Of a stretch of 64,000 nucleotides of DNA, positions 9,418-18,003 are shown piece after piece. How positions within the stretch are numbered: position 1 is the stretch's first letter; each line of letters starts with the position of its first letter. The translations under genes were made by a program, and so were the position numbers. This DNA comes from an uncultured Aquimarina sp. (GTDB lineage: Bacteria; Bacteroidota; Bacteroidia; Flavobacteriales; Flavobacteriaceae). The stretch lies in NCBI GenBank assembly GCA_947498705.1, contig CANMLW010000011.1, positions 1 through 64,000 on the forward strand. Direction: 5' to 3'. The notes beneath the pieces are model-generated. The model did no database searches. It saw only the letters and a program-made list of their open reading frames with translations, and was not told the DNA's origin.

Positions 9418-11622
9418 ATGACCGAAGCTGCTATAGAAGAAGAAAACAAACAGATTGCAAAGCAATACAAAGAATTGCTTCGTATTAGTTATAGGGATCT
9501 AAGCAAAAAAGATAAATCACTTATAAGACAGGCTTTTGATATAGCCGTAGATGCTCATAAAGATCAAAGACGCAAAAGTGGAGAGGCATATATCTTTCAT
9601 CCTATTGCGGTTGCAAAAATTGTCGCGAGTGAAATTGGATTGGACGCGACCTCTATTGCAGCTGCCTTACTACATGATGTTGTAGAAGATACCGATTATA
9701 CCCTTGTAGATATCGAACAAATGTTTGGCGAAACTGTCGCCAGAATTGTCGATGGCCTTACCAAAATATCTTCCCTAAAGAAAGATAAAGACATATCTCT
9801 GCAAGCAGAAAATTTCAGAAAAATGTTACTTACTCTTAATGATGATGTAAGAGTAATTATTATAAAGATTGCCGATCGATTGCACAACATGCAAACGATG
9901 GATTCTATGCGACCTGACAAACAGGTAAAAATAGCTTCTGAAACATTGTATATCTATGCACCACTAGCACATCGTATCGGATTATATAACATCAAAACCG
10001 AATTAGAGGATCTAGGACTAAAATATACCGAACCTGAAGTTTATAAGGATATCCTCGAAAAAATAAAGGAAAGTAAAGAAGAACAAGACGAGTATATCGA
10101 AAAGTTTTCTGATCAGATCAAAGAAGGACTGGATAGAGAAGGCTTAAATTATGAAATTAAAGGAAGACCAAAATCCATTTTTTCTATTCGACGAAAGATG
10201 GTTAAACAAAATATATCTTTTGAAGAGGTCTATGATAAATTTGCCGTTAGAATCATTTATAAATCTGATATAGAAAACGAAAAATTTATTGCCTGGAAAA
10301 TCTACACTGTTGTTACAGACTATTACAGACCCAACCCTATAAGACTTAGAGATTGGATTTCTCAACCAAAATCTACTGGTTATGAGGCGTTACATATTAC
10401 TGTTATTGGTCCCGATAGTAAGTGGGTAGAAGTACAAATTAGAAGTGAGCGTATGCACGAAATAGCAGAAAAAGGGTATGCCGCTCATTATAAATACAAA
10501 AATAATGAAGAAAAACAAGATCAAGGGCTAGACGGGTGGCTAAACAGATTACAAGAAGCTCTCGAAAATTCTGAAGCGAATGCAGTAGATTTTGTTGAAG
10601 AATTTAAACTTAATTTATACGCAAAAGAGATTTTTGTTTTCACCCCAGAAGGAGATCTAAAATCGTTACCTAAGGGAGCAACGGCACTAGATTTTGGTTT
10701 TAGTGTACATACTGAAGTAGGGTTGAAAACAAGAGGAACCAGAGTTAATGGTAAACTGGTTCCGCTAAGTCATCAACTTAAAAATGGAGATCAGGTAGAA
10801 ATCATCACTTCAAATAAGTCTAAACCTTCTTCTAGCTGGTTGGATTATGCTACCACCGCCAGAGCCAGAGCTAAAATAAAATCTGCCTTAAGAGATGAGA
10901 AAAAGCAAATTGCAGAAGATGGCAAGGTAATCCTTAAACGAAAGCTTCGCTCTCAGAAAATAACAATGAGTGAAAAAGTGATCAATGAACTTGTACTCTA
11001 CTTTAAACTAAAAACCAGTCTTGATTTATTTTACAGAGTGGGTATTGGCACCATTGATAATCAAAAAATTAAAGAGTTTGCAACGACACGTAGCAATGTC
11101 TTTATGAACTTTATAAAGAATAGGATTCGACGAGGTAATGTAAAAGACATTTCTAAAGATGAGATAACCTCTAAGTATGACTTGCTTGTTTTTGGTAAAG
11201 ACTCTGAAAAATTAGAATATAAGTTATCTAATTGTTGTAATCCAATTCCTGGGGATGATGTATTTGGTTTTATTACGGTTAATGAAGGAATTAAAGTTCA
11301 TAAAAACGATTGCCCAAATGCATTACAATTACAAAGCAATTATGCCTATAGAATTATCCTTTCAAAATGGATCGATTCTAGCCAGGAAGAGTTTAAGGCA
11401 GTTATTAGGCTTAATGGTATTGATAACATTGGTGTTGTAAACGATGTAACACAAATAATTTCTAACAACATGCATCTGGCCATCTATAACATGAACTTTG
11501 ATACTAATGACGGTGTCTTTACGGGAAAGATTACTGTGGGTGTTAAAAACAAAAATACTTTAAAAACGGTCATTAAAAACTTATCTAAGATAAATGGTAT
11601 TGATAAAGTGGTAAGAGAATAA
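9418..11622 (+). CDS. rel: Bifunctional (p)ppGpp synthetase/hydrolase
   Basis: This RelA/SpoT-type protein makes and degrades the stringent-response alarmone. The N-terminal HD hydrolase domain is intact (FHPIAVAKI, ALLHDVVEDT, KIADRLHNM). The synthetase domain has GRPKSIFSIRRKM, the basic RLRDWISQPKSTGYEALH segment typical of bifunctional enzymes, EVQIRSERMHEIAEKGYAAHYKYK in two parts, and DKFAVRIIY. A TGS domain (FTPEGDLKSLPKGATALDF) and a C-terminal ACT domain follow. At 734 residues it is full length. Both activities should be present, since the key residues of both domains can be seen. The Fur-family gene and purA follow; the same order is common in flavobacteria. Confidence 0.96.
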   Translation: MTEAAIEEENKQIAKQYKELLRISYRDLSKKDKSLIRQAFDIAVDAHKDQRRKSGEAYIFHPIAVAKIVASEIGLDATSIAAALLHDVVEDTDYTLVDIEQMFGETVARIVDGLTKISSLKKDKDISLQAENFRKMLLTLNDDVRVIIIKIADRLHNMQTMDSMRPDKQVKIASETLYIYAPLAHRIGLYNIKTELEDLGLKYTEPEVYKDILEKIKESKEEQDEYIEKFSDQIKEGLDREGLNYEIKGRPKSIFSIRRKMVKQNISFEEVYDKFAVRIIYKSDIENEKFIAWKIYTVVTDYYRPNPIRLRDWISQPKSTGYEALHITVIGPDSKWVEVQIRSERMHEIAEKGYAAHYKYKNNEEKQDQGLDGWLNRLQEALENSEANAVDFVEEFKLNLYAKEIFVFTPEGDLKSLPKGATALDFGFSVHTEVGLKTRGTRVNGKLVPLSHQLKNGDQVEIITSNKSKPSSSWLDYATTARARAKIKSALRDEKKQIAEDGKVILKRKLRSQKITMSEKVINELVLYFKLKTSLDLFYRVGIGTIDNQKIKEFATTRSNVFMNFIKNRIRRGNVKDISKDEITSKYDLLVFGKDSEKLEYKLSNCCNPIPGDDVFGFITVNEGIKVHKNDCPNALQLQSNYAYRIILSKWIDSSQEEFKAVIRLNGIDNIGVVNDVTQIISNNMHLAIYNMNFDTNDGVFTGKITVGVKNKNTLKTVIKNLSKINGIDKVVRE

Positions 11623-11731
11623 ATTTTAATAAACACTGTAAAAATCGATACTTTATGCACTTATCACTGTTACTGAAAACAAACTTATTTTAATTCCTTC
11701 TTTTGGGTTAGGGAGCTAATAAAAAATAATG

Positions 11732-11739
11732 TAACTTTG
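11732..11739 (+). promoter_or_regulatory. -7 promoter element of the fur-like gene and purA
   Basis: TAACTTTG matches TAnnTTTG exactly and ends 13 bases before the ATG at 11753. A TTTTG lies at 11701-11705, somewhat farther upstream than usual. Confidence 0.55.
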
Positions 11740-11752
11740 CTTTTTTATACGT

Positions 11753-12220
11753 ATGAGTACTAAAGCAACTACACAAAACGACCAGGTTATCGTTAAAAAT
11801 GTGTTTACCGGCTTCTTAGAAGAAAAAGGTCATAGGAAAACACCCGAAAGATACGCTATACTTCAGGAGATATATGAAAGCGATGATCATTTTGATATAG
11901 AATCTCTATACATCAAAATGAAAAATAAAAACTACCGAGTTAGCAGAGCCACTTTATATAACACTATAGAACTATTGTTAGAATGTAAGTTGGTTAGGAA
12001 ACATCAATTTGGGCAAAATCAGGCTCAGTATGAAAAATCTTATTTCGATAGACAGCACGACCATCTAATTCTTACAGATACGGGTGATGTTCTCGAATTT
12101 TGTGATCCAAGGATCCAATCTATTAAAAAAACAATCGAAGAAATTTTTAATGTAGATATTACAAATCACTCTTTATATTTCTACGGAACAAAAAAAAAAT
12201 CAACAAATCAAGATAAATAA
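11753..12220 (+). CDS. Fur-family transcriptional regulator
   Basis: The 155-residue protein has the Fur winged-helix region ([34 protein letters not shown]) and the dimerisation domain with the regulatory metal-site segment [16 protein letters not shown]. In classical Fur the equivalent motif is HDHLICxxCG, with two cysteines for a structural zinc; here L107 and T110 occupy these places, so that site is missing. The histidines H102 and H104 remain. It is expected to bind DNA in response to a divalent metal, but which one is unclear. Its stop codon overlaps the purA start by one base (TAATG), so the two are translationally coupled. Confidence 0.93.
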   Translation: MSTKATTQNDQVIVKNVFTGFLEEKGHRKTPERYAILQEIYESDDHFDIESLYIKMKNKNYRVSRATLYNTIELLLECKLVRKHQFGQNQAQYEKSYFDRQHDHLILTDTGDVLEFCDPRIQSIKKTIEEIFNVDITNHSLYFYGTKKKSTNQDK

Positions 12221-13494
12221 TGGCGGTAAACTTATTGCTAGGTCTTCAATGGGGAGACGAAGGTAAAGGAAAAATAGTAGACGTTCTTACAAAAGATTAT
12301 GATATTATTGCCCGTTTTCAGGGAGGTCCAAATGCAGGACACACCCTAGAATTTGACGGAATAAAACATGTATTACATACAATCCCTAGTGGTATTTTTC
12401 ATGACAAAGCCATCAACCTTATCGGAAATGGTGTTGTGATTGACCCTGTGATTTTTAAAGAAGAATTAGATAAGTTAGACAATAAATTTAATTTAGATTA
12501 CAAACCAAAACTGCTTATTTCAAGAAAAGCACATTTAATACTTCCTACTCATAAAATTCTAGATCAAGCTTCTGAAGTTTCTAAAGGAAAAGCTAAAATA
12601 GGCTCTACCTTAAAAGGAATTGGCCCTACCTATATGGATAAAACGGGTAGAAATGGTATTCGAATCGGAGACTTAGAACTTGACGACTGGAAAAAACGTT
12701 ATCGCTCTCTTGCTAATAAACATGAAGCCATGATCGATTTCTACGATGCAAAAATCGAATATGATCTAGATGAAATGGAAGAGAAATTTTTTGAAGCAAT
12801 AGAAGTACTAAAAACACTTACTTTTATAGATAGTGAAGAGTACTTACATCAAGCTCAAAAAGAAGGAAAAACTATTTTGGCAGAAGGTGCACAAGGATCT
12901 TTGTTAGATATTGACTTTGGAACCTACCCTTTTGTAACTTCATCTAACACTACTGCAGCAGGTGCCTGTACAGGTTTGGGAATTGCCCCAAATAAAATCA
13001 AAGATGTTTTCGGGATTTTTAAAGCGTATACCACTCGTGTGGGTAGCGGACCTTTTCCTACAGAATTGTTTGACAAAGATGGCGAAATCATGGCTAGTGT
13101 AGGTAATGAATTTGGAGCTACTACAGGGCGAGCAAGACGATGTGGTTGGTTAGATCTTGTTGCTCTTAAATATGCTGTACAAGTAAATGGAGTAACAAAA
13201 CTAATGATGATGAAAGGTGATGTTTTAAGTGGATTCCAAACATTAAAAGTGTGTACTGCATACTCTTATAAAGGAGAAACGATAACACACTTACCTTATA
13301 ATATAGAGCCAGAAAATGTAACTCCTATCTATACAGAAATGCAAGGTTGGTCTGAAAATCTAACTGGCATGACTAACGCTTCTGAGTTACCAAAAGAATT
13401 GAATGAGTACATTTCATTTTTGGAAAAAGAACTAGAAACACCTATTACAATTGTTTCTGTAGGACCTGATAGAAAACAAACAATCCACAGATAA
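12220..13494 (+). CDS. purA: Adenylosuccinate synthetase
   Basis: This cytosolic enzyme joins IMP and aspartate with GTP hydrolysis to give adenylosuccinate, the first step from IMP to AMP. The N-terminal GLQWGDEGKGK P-loop, the FQGGPNAGHT substrate loop, GSTLKGIGPTYMDK, TTGRARRCGWLD and VGPDRKQTI are all present. The 424 residues match the family length. It overlaps the Fur-like gene by one base, so purine synthesis may be coupled to expression of that regulator. A terminator follows 24 bases after the stop. Confidence 0.98.
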   Translation: MAVNLLLGLQWGDEGKGKIVDVLTKDYDIIARFQGGPNAGHTLEFDGIKHVLHTIPSGIFHDKAINLIGNGVVIDPVIFKEELDKLDNKFNLDYKPKLLISRKAHLILPTHKILDQASEVSKGKAKIGSTLKGIGPTYMDKTGRNGIRIGDLELDDWKKRYRSLANKHEAMIDFYDAKIEYDLDEMEEKFFEAIEVLKTLTFIDSEEYLHQAQKEGKTILAEGAQGSLLDIDFGTYPFVTSSNTTAAGACTGLGIAPNKIKDVFGIFKAYTTRVGSGPFPTELFDKDGEIMASVGNEFGATTGRARRCGWLDLVALKYAVQVNGVTKLMMMKGDVLSGFQTLKVCTAYSYKGETITHLPYNIEPENVTPIYTEMQGWSENLTGMTNASELPKELNEYISFLEKELETPITIVSVGPDRKQTIHR

Positions 13495-13517
13495 ACATAT
13501 CGTTACTACATAACACC

Positions 13518-13555
13518 AAAAATCCCCAAATAGTAAAAACTACTTGGGGATTTTT
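13518..13555 (+). terminator. Terminator downstream of purA
   Basis: ATCCCCAA (13522-13529) pairs with TTGGGGAT (13544-13551) and inner TAGT/ACTA extends the stem, with an AAAA loop and flanking A- and T-runs. It may serve both the purA operon and the minus-strand gene at 13623. Confidence 0.93.
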
Positions 13556-13622
13556 TATTCACAAAACTCAACTTCTAATTTGACCTAAAGTCATAATCAT
13601 TTTTACGATTTTGACGAACAAA

Positions 13623-14018
13623 TTATTCTTTCCAACTCCAGGCCAACCAAATAATTAATAACATAGCGGCGATCTCAACACTAGCAAAAAGCAAATAATA
13701 AGCAGAGCTCCATCCGCCTAGGATTACAGCCAAAATATTAATAATTGCTATACTAATATTTGCCAGACGATTTGTTTTATATTTTAACACTCTAGATAGT
13801 AAAATCATAATAATCACAGTTTCCATAAGAAGCGCTGCCCCTACCAAAAATGCAGGAGGCACCTCTATTTTATCCATAAGTAATATATGGATAGGTGCAT
13901 TATGATCTAGCAAAGAAATCATATCTGCATACAACATATTAAGCAACACAAATATCCATAGTGTAGAGAGTACCACTCTAATATCTGTATTTGGGCCAAT
14001 TATACTTTTAGCTATCAT
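13623..14018 (-). CDS. Small membrane protein, DUF6326-like
   Basis: This 131-residue hydrophobic protein has four predicted membrane segments at about 14-33, 53-74, 84-104 and 107-128. The beginning (TDIRVVLSTLWIFVLLNMLYADM) and the PPAFLVGAALLMETVIIMI segment resemble DUF6326 family proteins; I make this assignment from memory and with moderate confidence. No catalytic residues are visible and no function is known to me. It is a lone gene facing purA, with a large gene-poor region upstream. Confidence 0.72.
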   Translation of the reverse strand: MIAKSIIGPNTDIRVVLSTLWIFVLLNMLYADMISLLDHNAPIHILLMDKIEVPPAFLVGAALLMETVIIMILLSRVLKYKTNRLANISIAIINILAVILGGWSSAYYLLFASVEIAAMLLIIWLAWSWKE

Positions 14019-14301
14019 TACATTCTTCTTTAATAAATTATAGAATCTTCTTTACTTAAACCTATTTTATGCATTAGAAAACCTATTACACCATATAGCT
14101 ACTACAAATACAGACGCTTTGCTTTGCTTCGTTTCTTGATTTAATACATTTTCAAACTTCATTATAAAGTTCTACTACATAAAGTGGGTTAAAAACAACG
14201 GGGTACCTAAATAGACGTTCTTATTTTGTATATGGTTGCCCAAGATCATAAAAATCCTATTATCAATTATTTATATTATGACATCTATTAGTATTTCAGT
14301 T
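14019..14301. other. Gene-free region upstream of RNA element copy A
   Basis: I see no coding region or recognisable RNA here. It separates the DUF6326-like gene from the candidate RNA element and presumably holds the promoter of that gene, but no TAnnTTTG element stands close to its start. Confidence 0.5.
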
Positions 14302-14345
14302 GATCGACAGAATATATTTGTTTCGTCGAAAGCTATTTAACTTTG
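14302..14345 (+). promoter_or_regulatory. Paired 22-bp-spaced boxes with -7 promoter, copy A
   Basis: Two related boxes, ATCGACAGA (14303-14311) and CGTCGAAAG (14324-14332), are in the same orientation with a 22-base offset. Two direct repeats on one helix face at about this distance are the geometry used by LytTR-type response regulators. TAACTTTG at 14338-14345 matches the -7 consensus exactly and begins 5 bases after the second box, so a bound regulator would take the place of the -33 element. The same arrangement recurs at 17953-17998. The identity of the regulator is inference, and none is encoded in this window. Confidence 0.55.
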
Positions 14346-14349
14346 ATCT

Positions 14350-14560
14350 ATGGTTCACTATAGAAATGTCATATAGCATGTACTTTTACAACATAGTTAC
14401 TATAACAATGTATTGTAATATGAAACATAAAGTAAGTAAGCAATGGCTTGCCTCTAAAAAGAAACATACTACTATTACTTTTTCATAACATCATAACAAA
14501 TCTAAAAGCTAAAAGGTGCTGGCGGTATTTATACGGGTAATTTTCAGCTAAAGATTAACA
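14350..14560 (+). ncRNA. Candidate structured small RNA, copy A
   Basis: This stretch is clearly related to 18004-18225. It holds a conserved block around ATGAAACATAAAGTAAGTAAG and then two hairpins. Hairpin 1 is GTAAGC (14436-14441), loop AATG, GCTTGC (14446-14451). Hairpin 2 is AGCTAAAA (14507-14514) with TTTTCAGCT (14541-14549, one bulged C) around a 26-base loop containing TGGCGG (14520-14525). Stem bases differ from copy B by compensatory changes. A 22-codon frame starts at 14420, but the corresponding frame is shifted in copy B, so a peptide is less likely than an RNA. The TAnnTTTG element at 14338 would place the 5' end near 14350. The 3' end is uncertain. Confidence 0.5.
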
Positions 14561-14565
14561 ATAAA

Positions 14566-14598
14566 AAGCCTGATAAACTTCTAGAATTTACCAGGCTT
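14566..14598 (-). terminator. Terminator of the chitinase gene, possibly shared
   Basis: AGCCTG (14567-14572) pairs with CAGGCT (14592-14597), and TAAA/TTTA extends the stem. Read on the minus strand, the hairpin is followed by TTTTTATTGTT, so it should end transcription of the chitinase. On the plus strand it lies just after RNA element copy A and could also end that transcript, although the T-run there is weak. Confidence 0.8.
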
Positions 14599-14688
14599 GA
14601 TTAAAATTTGGTTAGTTGATTTACTTAAAACAGTTTAAAGTGGTTAATGGTCTTTTAATACAATTTATTATATATTATTAAAATCAAA

Positions 14689-17376
14689 TTATTGTTTAAT
14701 TAACTTACCATTGATTTTCTCTTTACCATACGATACGGTATAAAAATACATTCCTCCTTTTAAAGCACTTATATCAAAGCTTTTTTGGTTTCTTCCTTTT
14801 TGTATGTTATTATTTTTAAAGTCCAAAACTTTGGCTCCACTGGTACTAAATACTTGCAATCTAAAATCAGTATCTGATATTTCATTTTCTATGCTAACAT
14901 TTATTTGATTTCCTATAATTGGGTTAGGAAAAATTCTAATCTTGTTATCACTCTTAGTTATTGTTTTGGCACTGGCGGTAGCACCATCCAATCCATCTAG
15001 ATAGGCTCTTACCGCATCAGAGAAAATCAATCCATCAAACTCATCCCAATTAATAGACCAGCTCATTACACCTCTAAGATCTGGGTAGGTTTGTGTTAAT
15101 GAATACTGTCCTCCGAATGAGGTCCCTTTTATAAGATAATCTAATGCAGTTATTACACCTTCTGATCCTGTATGTCCTCCTCCTGCATTAAATGCAGCGG
15201 GAACCCCAATCAATATCTGATCGGGACGAAGTGCCGGGAAGAATTTACTTTGATCTTTGGTGATAGGAAAACCTTTTAACAACATATCTACCAGAGACAC
15301 ATAAAAATCAGAATTTCCCATATTGTAAGCTCTATCATCTAATGCCGTAATTTGCCCAGAGTTATAATACTGTACTTGTAAAAACGTAAGTTTATCACGT
15401 AAGGCATGAATTATCGGTAAATAAGCACCTGCTCTTCTATCGGCTCCTTGGGATATTCCTCCATAAAACGAATATCCTAATTGTACAAAGAAGGTTTCTG
15501 GTGCCATGGTAAGTATAAAATCATTTCCAAAATGGTCGCAAATACTCTGAATACCATTTATCGTATTAACAATAACTGGAGTGGTCGGATTTGCAAAATC
15601 AGTATCTCCAAAATCAAAAGATAACGACTGCCCTTCAAAATCAATATCTATACCATCAAAATCATATTCTTCTACGATTGCAATCATAGAATTAATAAAC
15701 TTATCGCGAGCTGATATCGTATTTAATCGAACTTGTCCTTCTGCTCCTCCAATAGAAATAATCACTTTTTTATTCTGACTTTTCAATAGTTGAATATCTG
15801 CCTTAAAATCATTTACATCATAATTTATAGTACTAAACTCTGGAGCCAATTCGAACCCAATTTCTCCATCGGTAGGTGATACCTTAGCTACCGCAAAAGA
15901 TACATTGATAATATCCCAATTAGGCGAAACGTCTTTTAATGCGATAATCCCTGTTCCGTTATCAAAATTATGCCAATACCCGTTTAAGATTCTTGCCGGA
16001 AGAGGCCCTCCTCCTCCTCCCGGAGTAGTTACACGAATATTTACTACACTAGATGTAGTTGAAATATTATCATTATCTGTAGCCACGGCGGTAAGTGCAT
16101 AATTACCCAAAGTAAGGTTACTCCAAGTAAAGCTATATGGGCTTGAAGTATCTTCTCCTAATTTGGTTCCATTACTAAAAAATTCTACCTTGGAGATTGT
16201 ACCATTGCCATCTGTAGCATCGGCATTAATCGTAATACTAGTACCTTCTATAAATGATTGTAAATTAGAGGGTGAAGTAATGGCTACATTTGGATTCTCT
16301 CCCCCACCGGTACATTCTCCGACCAACTCCCATGCATCTGCCCAATCGGTACCAGTACCAGGAGCATAGGCTGCAGCACTACCATTACACCATCCGGTAA
16401 ATGGCCATGGCTTACACTCATATAGATTCCCGTCATTTTGCACCTGACTCCCTTCAACATATCCTCCGCCTTCTGTATACTGTGGTGCATCACAATTTCC
16501 TCCGCCACCATCATTTTCTACCGTAACACTTATAGCAGATGAAGTTGTTGTAGCCCCATCATTATCGGTAGCTATAGCGGTAAGACTATGAACACCTTCG
16601 GTAGCAATCCAATCAATAGTATAGGGTGCATTTGTATCTTCACCTATTAAACTAGCATCTACATAAAAAGCTACTTTTGTTACAGTACCATTGGCATCAC
16701 TAGCAATTGCAGTTATCGATATACTTTGCCCAGTTATATGAGTAGACCCATTTGTTGGGCTGATGATTGATACAGTAGGTGGTGGTGGACCATCTGTCTC
16801 TACAAGAATTGATATTTGAGAAGAAAGCGTTTCTGCATTGCCATTATCGGTAGCACGAGCCGTAATCGTACGATCTCCTATTTCTGCTACCCAATTTATT
16901 GCATATGGTGCCGTAGTATCTTCTCCTATTACAGTACCATCTATAAGAAACTCTACTTTGGTAACCGTGCCGTCAATATCAGATGCATCTGCAGTAATAG
17001 TTACCGTATCTCCAATCAAAAAGGTAGTTCCTGAAATAGGGGAAGTAACTGCTACTGTAGGCGCTTCATTAGGCCCACTACATGACCCAATTACCAACCA
17101 TGGCCCCCACTGAGAATTATTGCTTTCTGGATTTTGATTCTGAGTCCAATGATAAGCTTCATATTCGATATTTTGGTAAGATACTCTGTCTCCTTGAGTA
17201 TAGATTTGTGCTGCATCCCATGGCGGAGATACACAGGCCGTAGCTTGCTCGACGAATAAATTCTTTGTGTCTAAGGCAATAAGATGTGAAGAGTACATCA
17301 TACAACAGAGTACTGTGAGGAGTATTCGAACCCCTATTTTTTGATTTTTGATGAAATGTGTGTTAAAAATTTTCAT
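14689..17376 (-). CDS. Secreted GH18 chitinase with T9SS sorting domain
   Basis: This 895-residue multidomain enzyme should hydrolyse chitin outside the cell. After a signal region (about 1-35) comes a chitin-binding CBM5/12-like module (about 49-99, WxxxxxYxxGDRVSYQ pattern), two Ig-like modules (about 105-194 and 197-288), a second chitin-binding-like module (about 293-355), a third Ig-like module (about 358-450), then the GH18 domain. The catalytic signature DGIDIDFEG is intact with acid E581, and VIISIGG is present. The last 75 residues (RIFPNPIIGNQINVSI to GGMYFYTVSYG) form a type A type IX secretion sorting domain. The gene stands alone, flanked on both sides by copies of the candidate small RNA element. 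Confidence 0.95.
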   Translation of the reverse strand: MKIFNTHFIKNQKIGVRILLTVLCCMMYSSHLIALDTKNLFVEQATACVSPPWDAAQIYTQGDRVSYQNIEYEAYHWTQNQNPESNNSQWGPWLVIGSCSGPNEAPTVAVTSPISGTTFLIGDTVTITADASDIDGTVTKVEFLIDGTVIGEDTTAPYAINWVAEIGDRTITARATDNGNAETLSSQISILVETDGPPPPTVSIISPTNGSTHITGQSISITAIASDANGTVTKVAFYVDASLIGEDTNAPYTIDWIATEGVHSLTAIATDNDGATTTSSAISVTVENDGGGGNCDAPQYTEGGGYVEGSQVQNDGNLYECKPWPFTGWCNGSAAAYAPGTGTDWADAWELVGECTGGGENPNVAITSPSNLQSFIEGTSITINADATDGNGTISKVEFFSNGTKLGEDTSSPYSFTWSNLTLGNYALTAVATDNDNISTTSSVVNIRVTTPGGGGGPLPARILNGYWHNFDNGTGIIALKDVSPNWDIINVSFAVAKVSPTDGEIGFELAPEFSTINYDVNDFKADIQLLKSQNKKVIISIGGAEGQVRLNTISARDKFINSMIAIVEEYDFDGIDIDFEGQSLSFDFGDTDFANPTTPVIVNTINGIQSICDHFGNDFILTMAPETFFVQLGYSFYGGISQGADRRAGAYLPIIHALRDKLTFLQVQYYNSGQITALDDRAYNMGNSDFYVSLVDMLLKGFPITKDQSKFFPALRPDQILIGVPAAFNAGGGHTGSEGVITALDYLIKGTSFGGQYSLTQTYPDLRGVMSWSINWDEFDGLIFSDAVRAYLDGLDGATASAKTITKSDNKIRIFPNPIIGNQINVSIENEISDTDFRLQVFSTSGAKVLDFKNNNIQKGRNQKSFDISALKGGMYFYTVSYGKEKINGKLIKQ

Positions 17377-17952
17377 AGTGTTGGTATTTAAAAATGTAGT
17401 ATTTGATTTTTACATGCTATTTTAGAATACGTTGCTTCGTTAACTTATTCAATCACGAAGAAAGAATAGTTGTAATCATCTGACTATAAGAGATAAATCA
17501 ACGCATGAATTTCAGACAATTCAGAATCTCATGCTATTTATACAAAAGGGGGAAGTTATTACATCAAATGTTACTTCTAATAAAAAAGCGCTATACCGAA
17601 AAAAAGCACTTTGGACGTTTACGAGTTTTTAAAGTGAATTTTAGATTTTTCATAGCTGTGATACGTTATAAATGAGTTTATGTATTTTAAGAGAAAGAGC
17701 ATCAAAACGCTTTCTTTTTTAAGATATCAATAAGTATCGCTCTTGAAAAATTAATTAGATGAACGACTATAATTTAAAGCTTTTCAGAAGGTTAACCTCA
17801 ACAAAGTGAGTTTACAGGTAAGTAGTATACACTTCAAATTCATTTTAAAAATGTATGAATAACGCTTTCAATCACAAAATTATATTGTTCATAAAATAAA
17901 TAGTAGGGTTACTTTTATTTTTAGTTTCTATGATTCAAGATTAACATTTCCA
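17377..17952. other. Chitinase upstream region
   Basis: This is the chitinase 5' region. No gene is seen. It includes a minus-strand half-site GTTAACGAAG near 17434-17443 and a C-run motif at 17540-17562. No exact TAnnTTTG element lies close to the chitinase start, so an activator-dependent or degenerate promoter is possible. Confidence 0.5.
17540..17562 (-). promoter_or_regulatory. C-run motif upstream of the chitinase
   Basis: On the minus strand this reads GTAATA, four bases, CCCCC, TTTT, GTAT. It agrees with the motif upstream of susC (34141-34163) at 16 of 23 aligned positions without gaps. The centre is about 175 bases upstream of the chitinase start. A shared regulator binding site is an inference. 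Confidence 0.4.
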
Positions 17953-17998
17953 TTCGTCGACAGAATGTATATGATTCGTCTACAGATATACAACTTTG
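17953..17998 (+). promoter_or_regulatory. Paired 22-bp-spaced boxes with -7 promoter, copy B
   Basis: ATTCGTCGACAGA (17952-17964) and ATTCGTCTACAGA (17974-17986) are direct repeats differing at one base, with a 22-base offset. CAACTTTG at 17991-17998 differs from TAnnTTTG only in its first base and starts 5 bases after the second box. The arrangement is the same as in copy A at 14302-14345, and here the boxes are better preserved. Confidence 0.6.
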
Positions 17999-18003
17999 AA
18001 CTG

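Noticed and set aside
10855..10862. Eight-base perfect complement of the copy A loop (CTGGCGGT) in the rel gene
   Set aside because: Eight bases inside a coding region is too short to claim a target, and copy B would pair less well.
14300..14488. 62-codon plus-strand ORF in RNA element copy A
   Set aside because: It runs through the paired boxes and the promoter, and the related copy B does not keep the frame, so RNA is the better explanation.
14420..14488. Short peptide MKHKVSKQWLASKKKH in copy A
   Set aside because: The matching frame in copy B changes after seven codons and ends early. Hairpin pairing is kept instead.
16838..17113. Antisense ORF opposite the chitinase
   Set aside because: A shadow of the Ig-like and chitin-binding repeats on the minus strand, with no protein features of its own.
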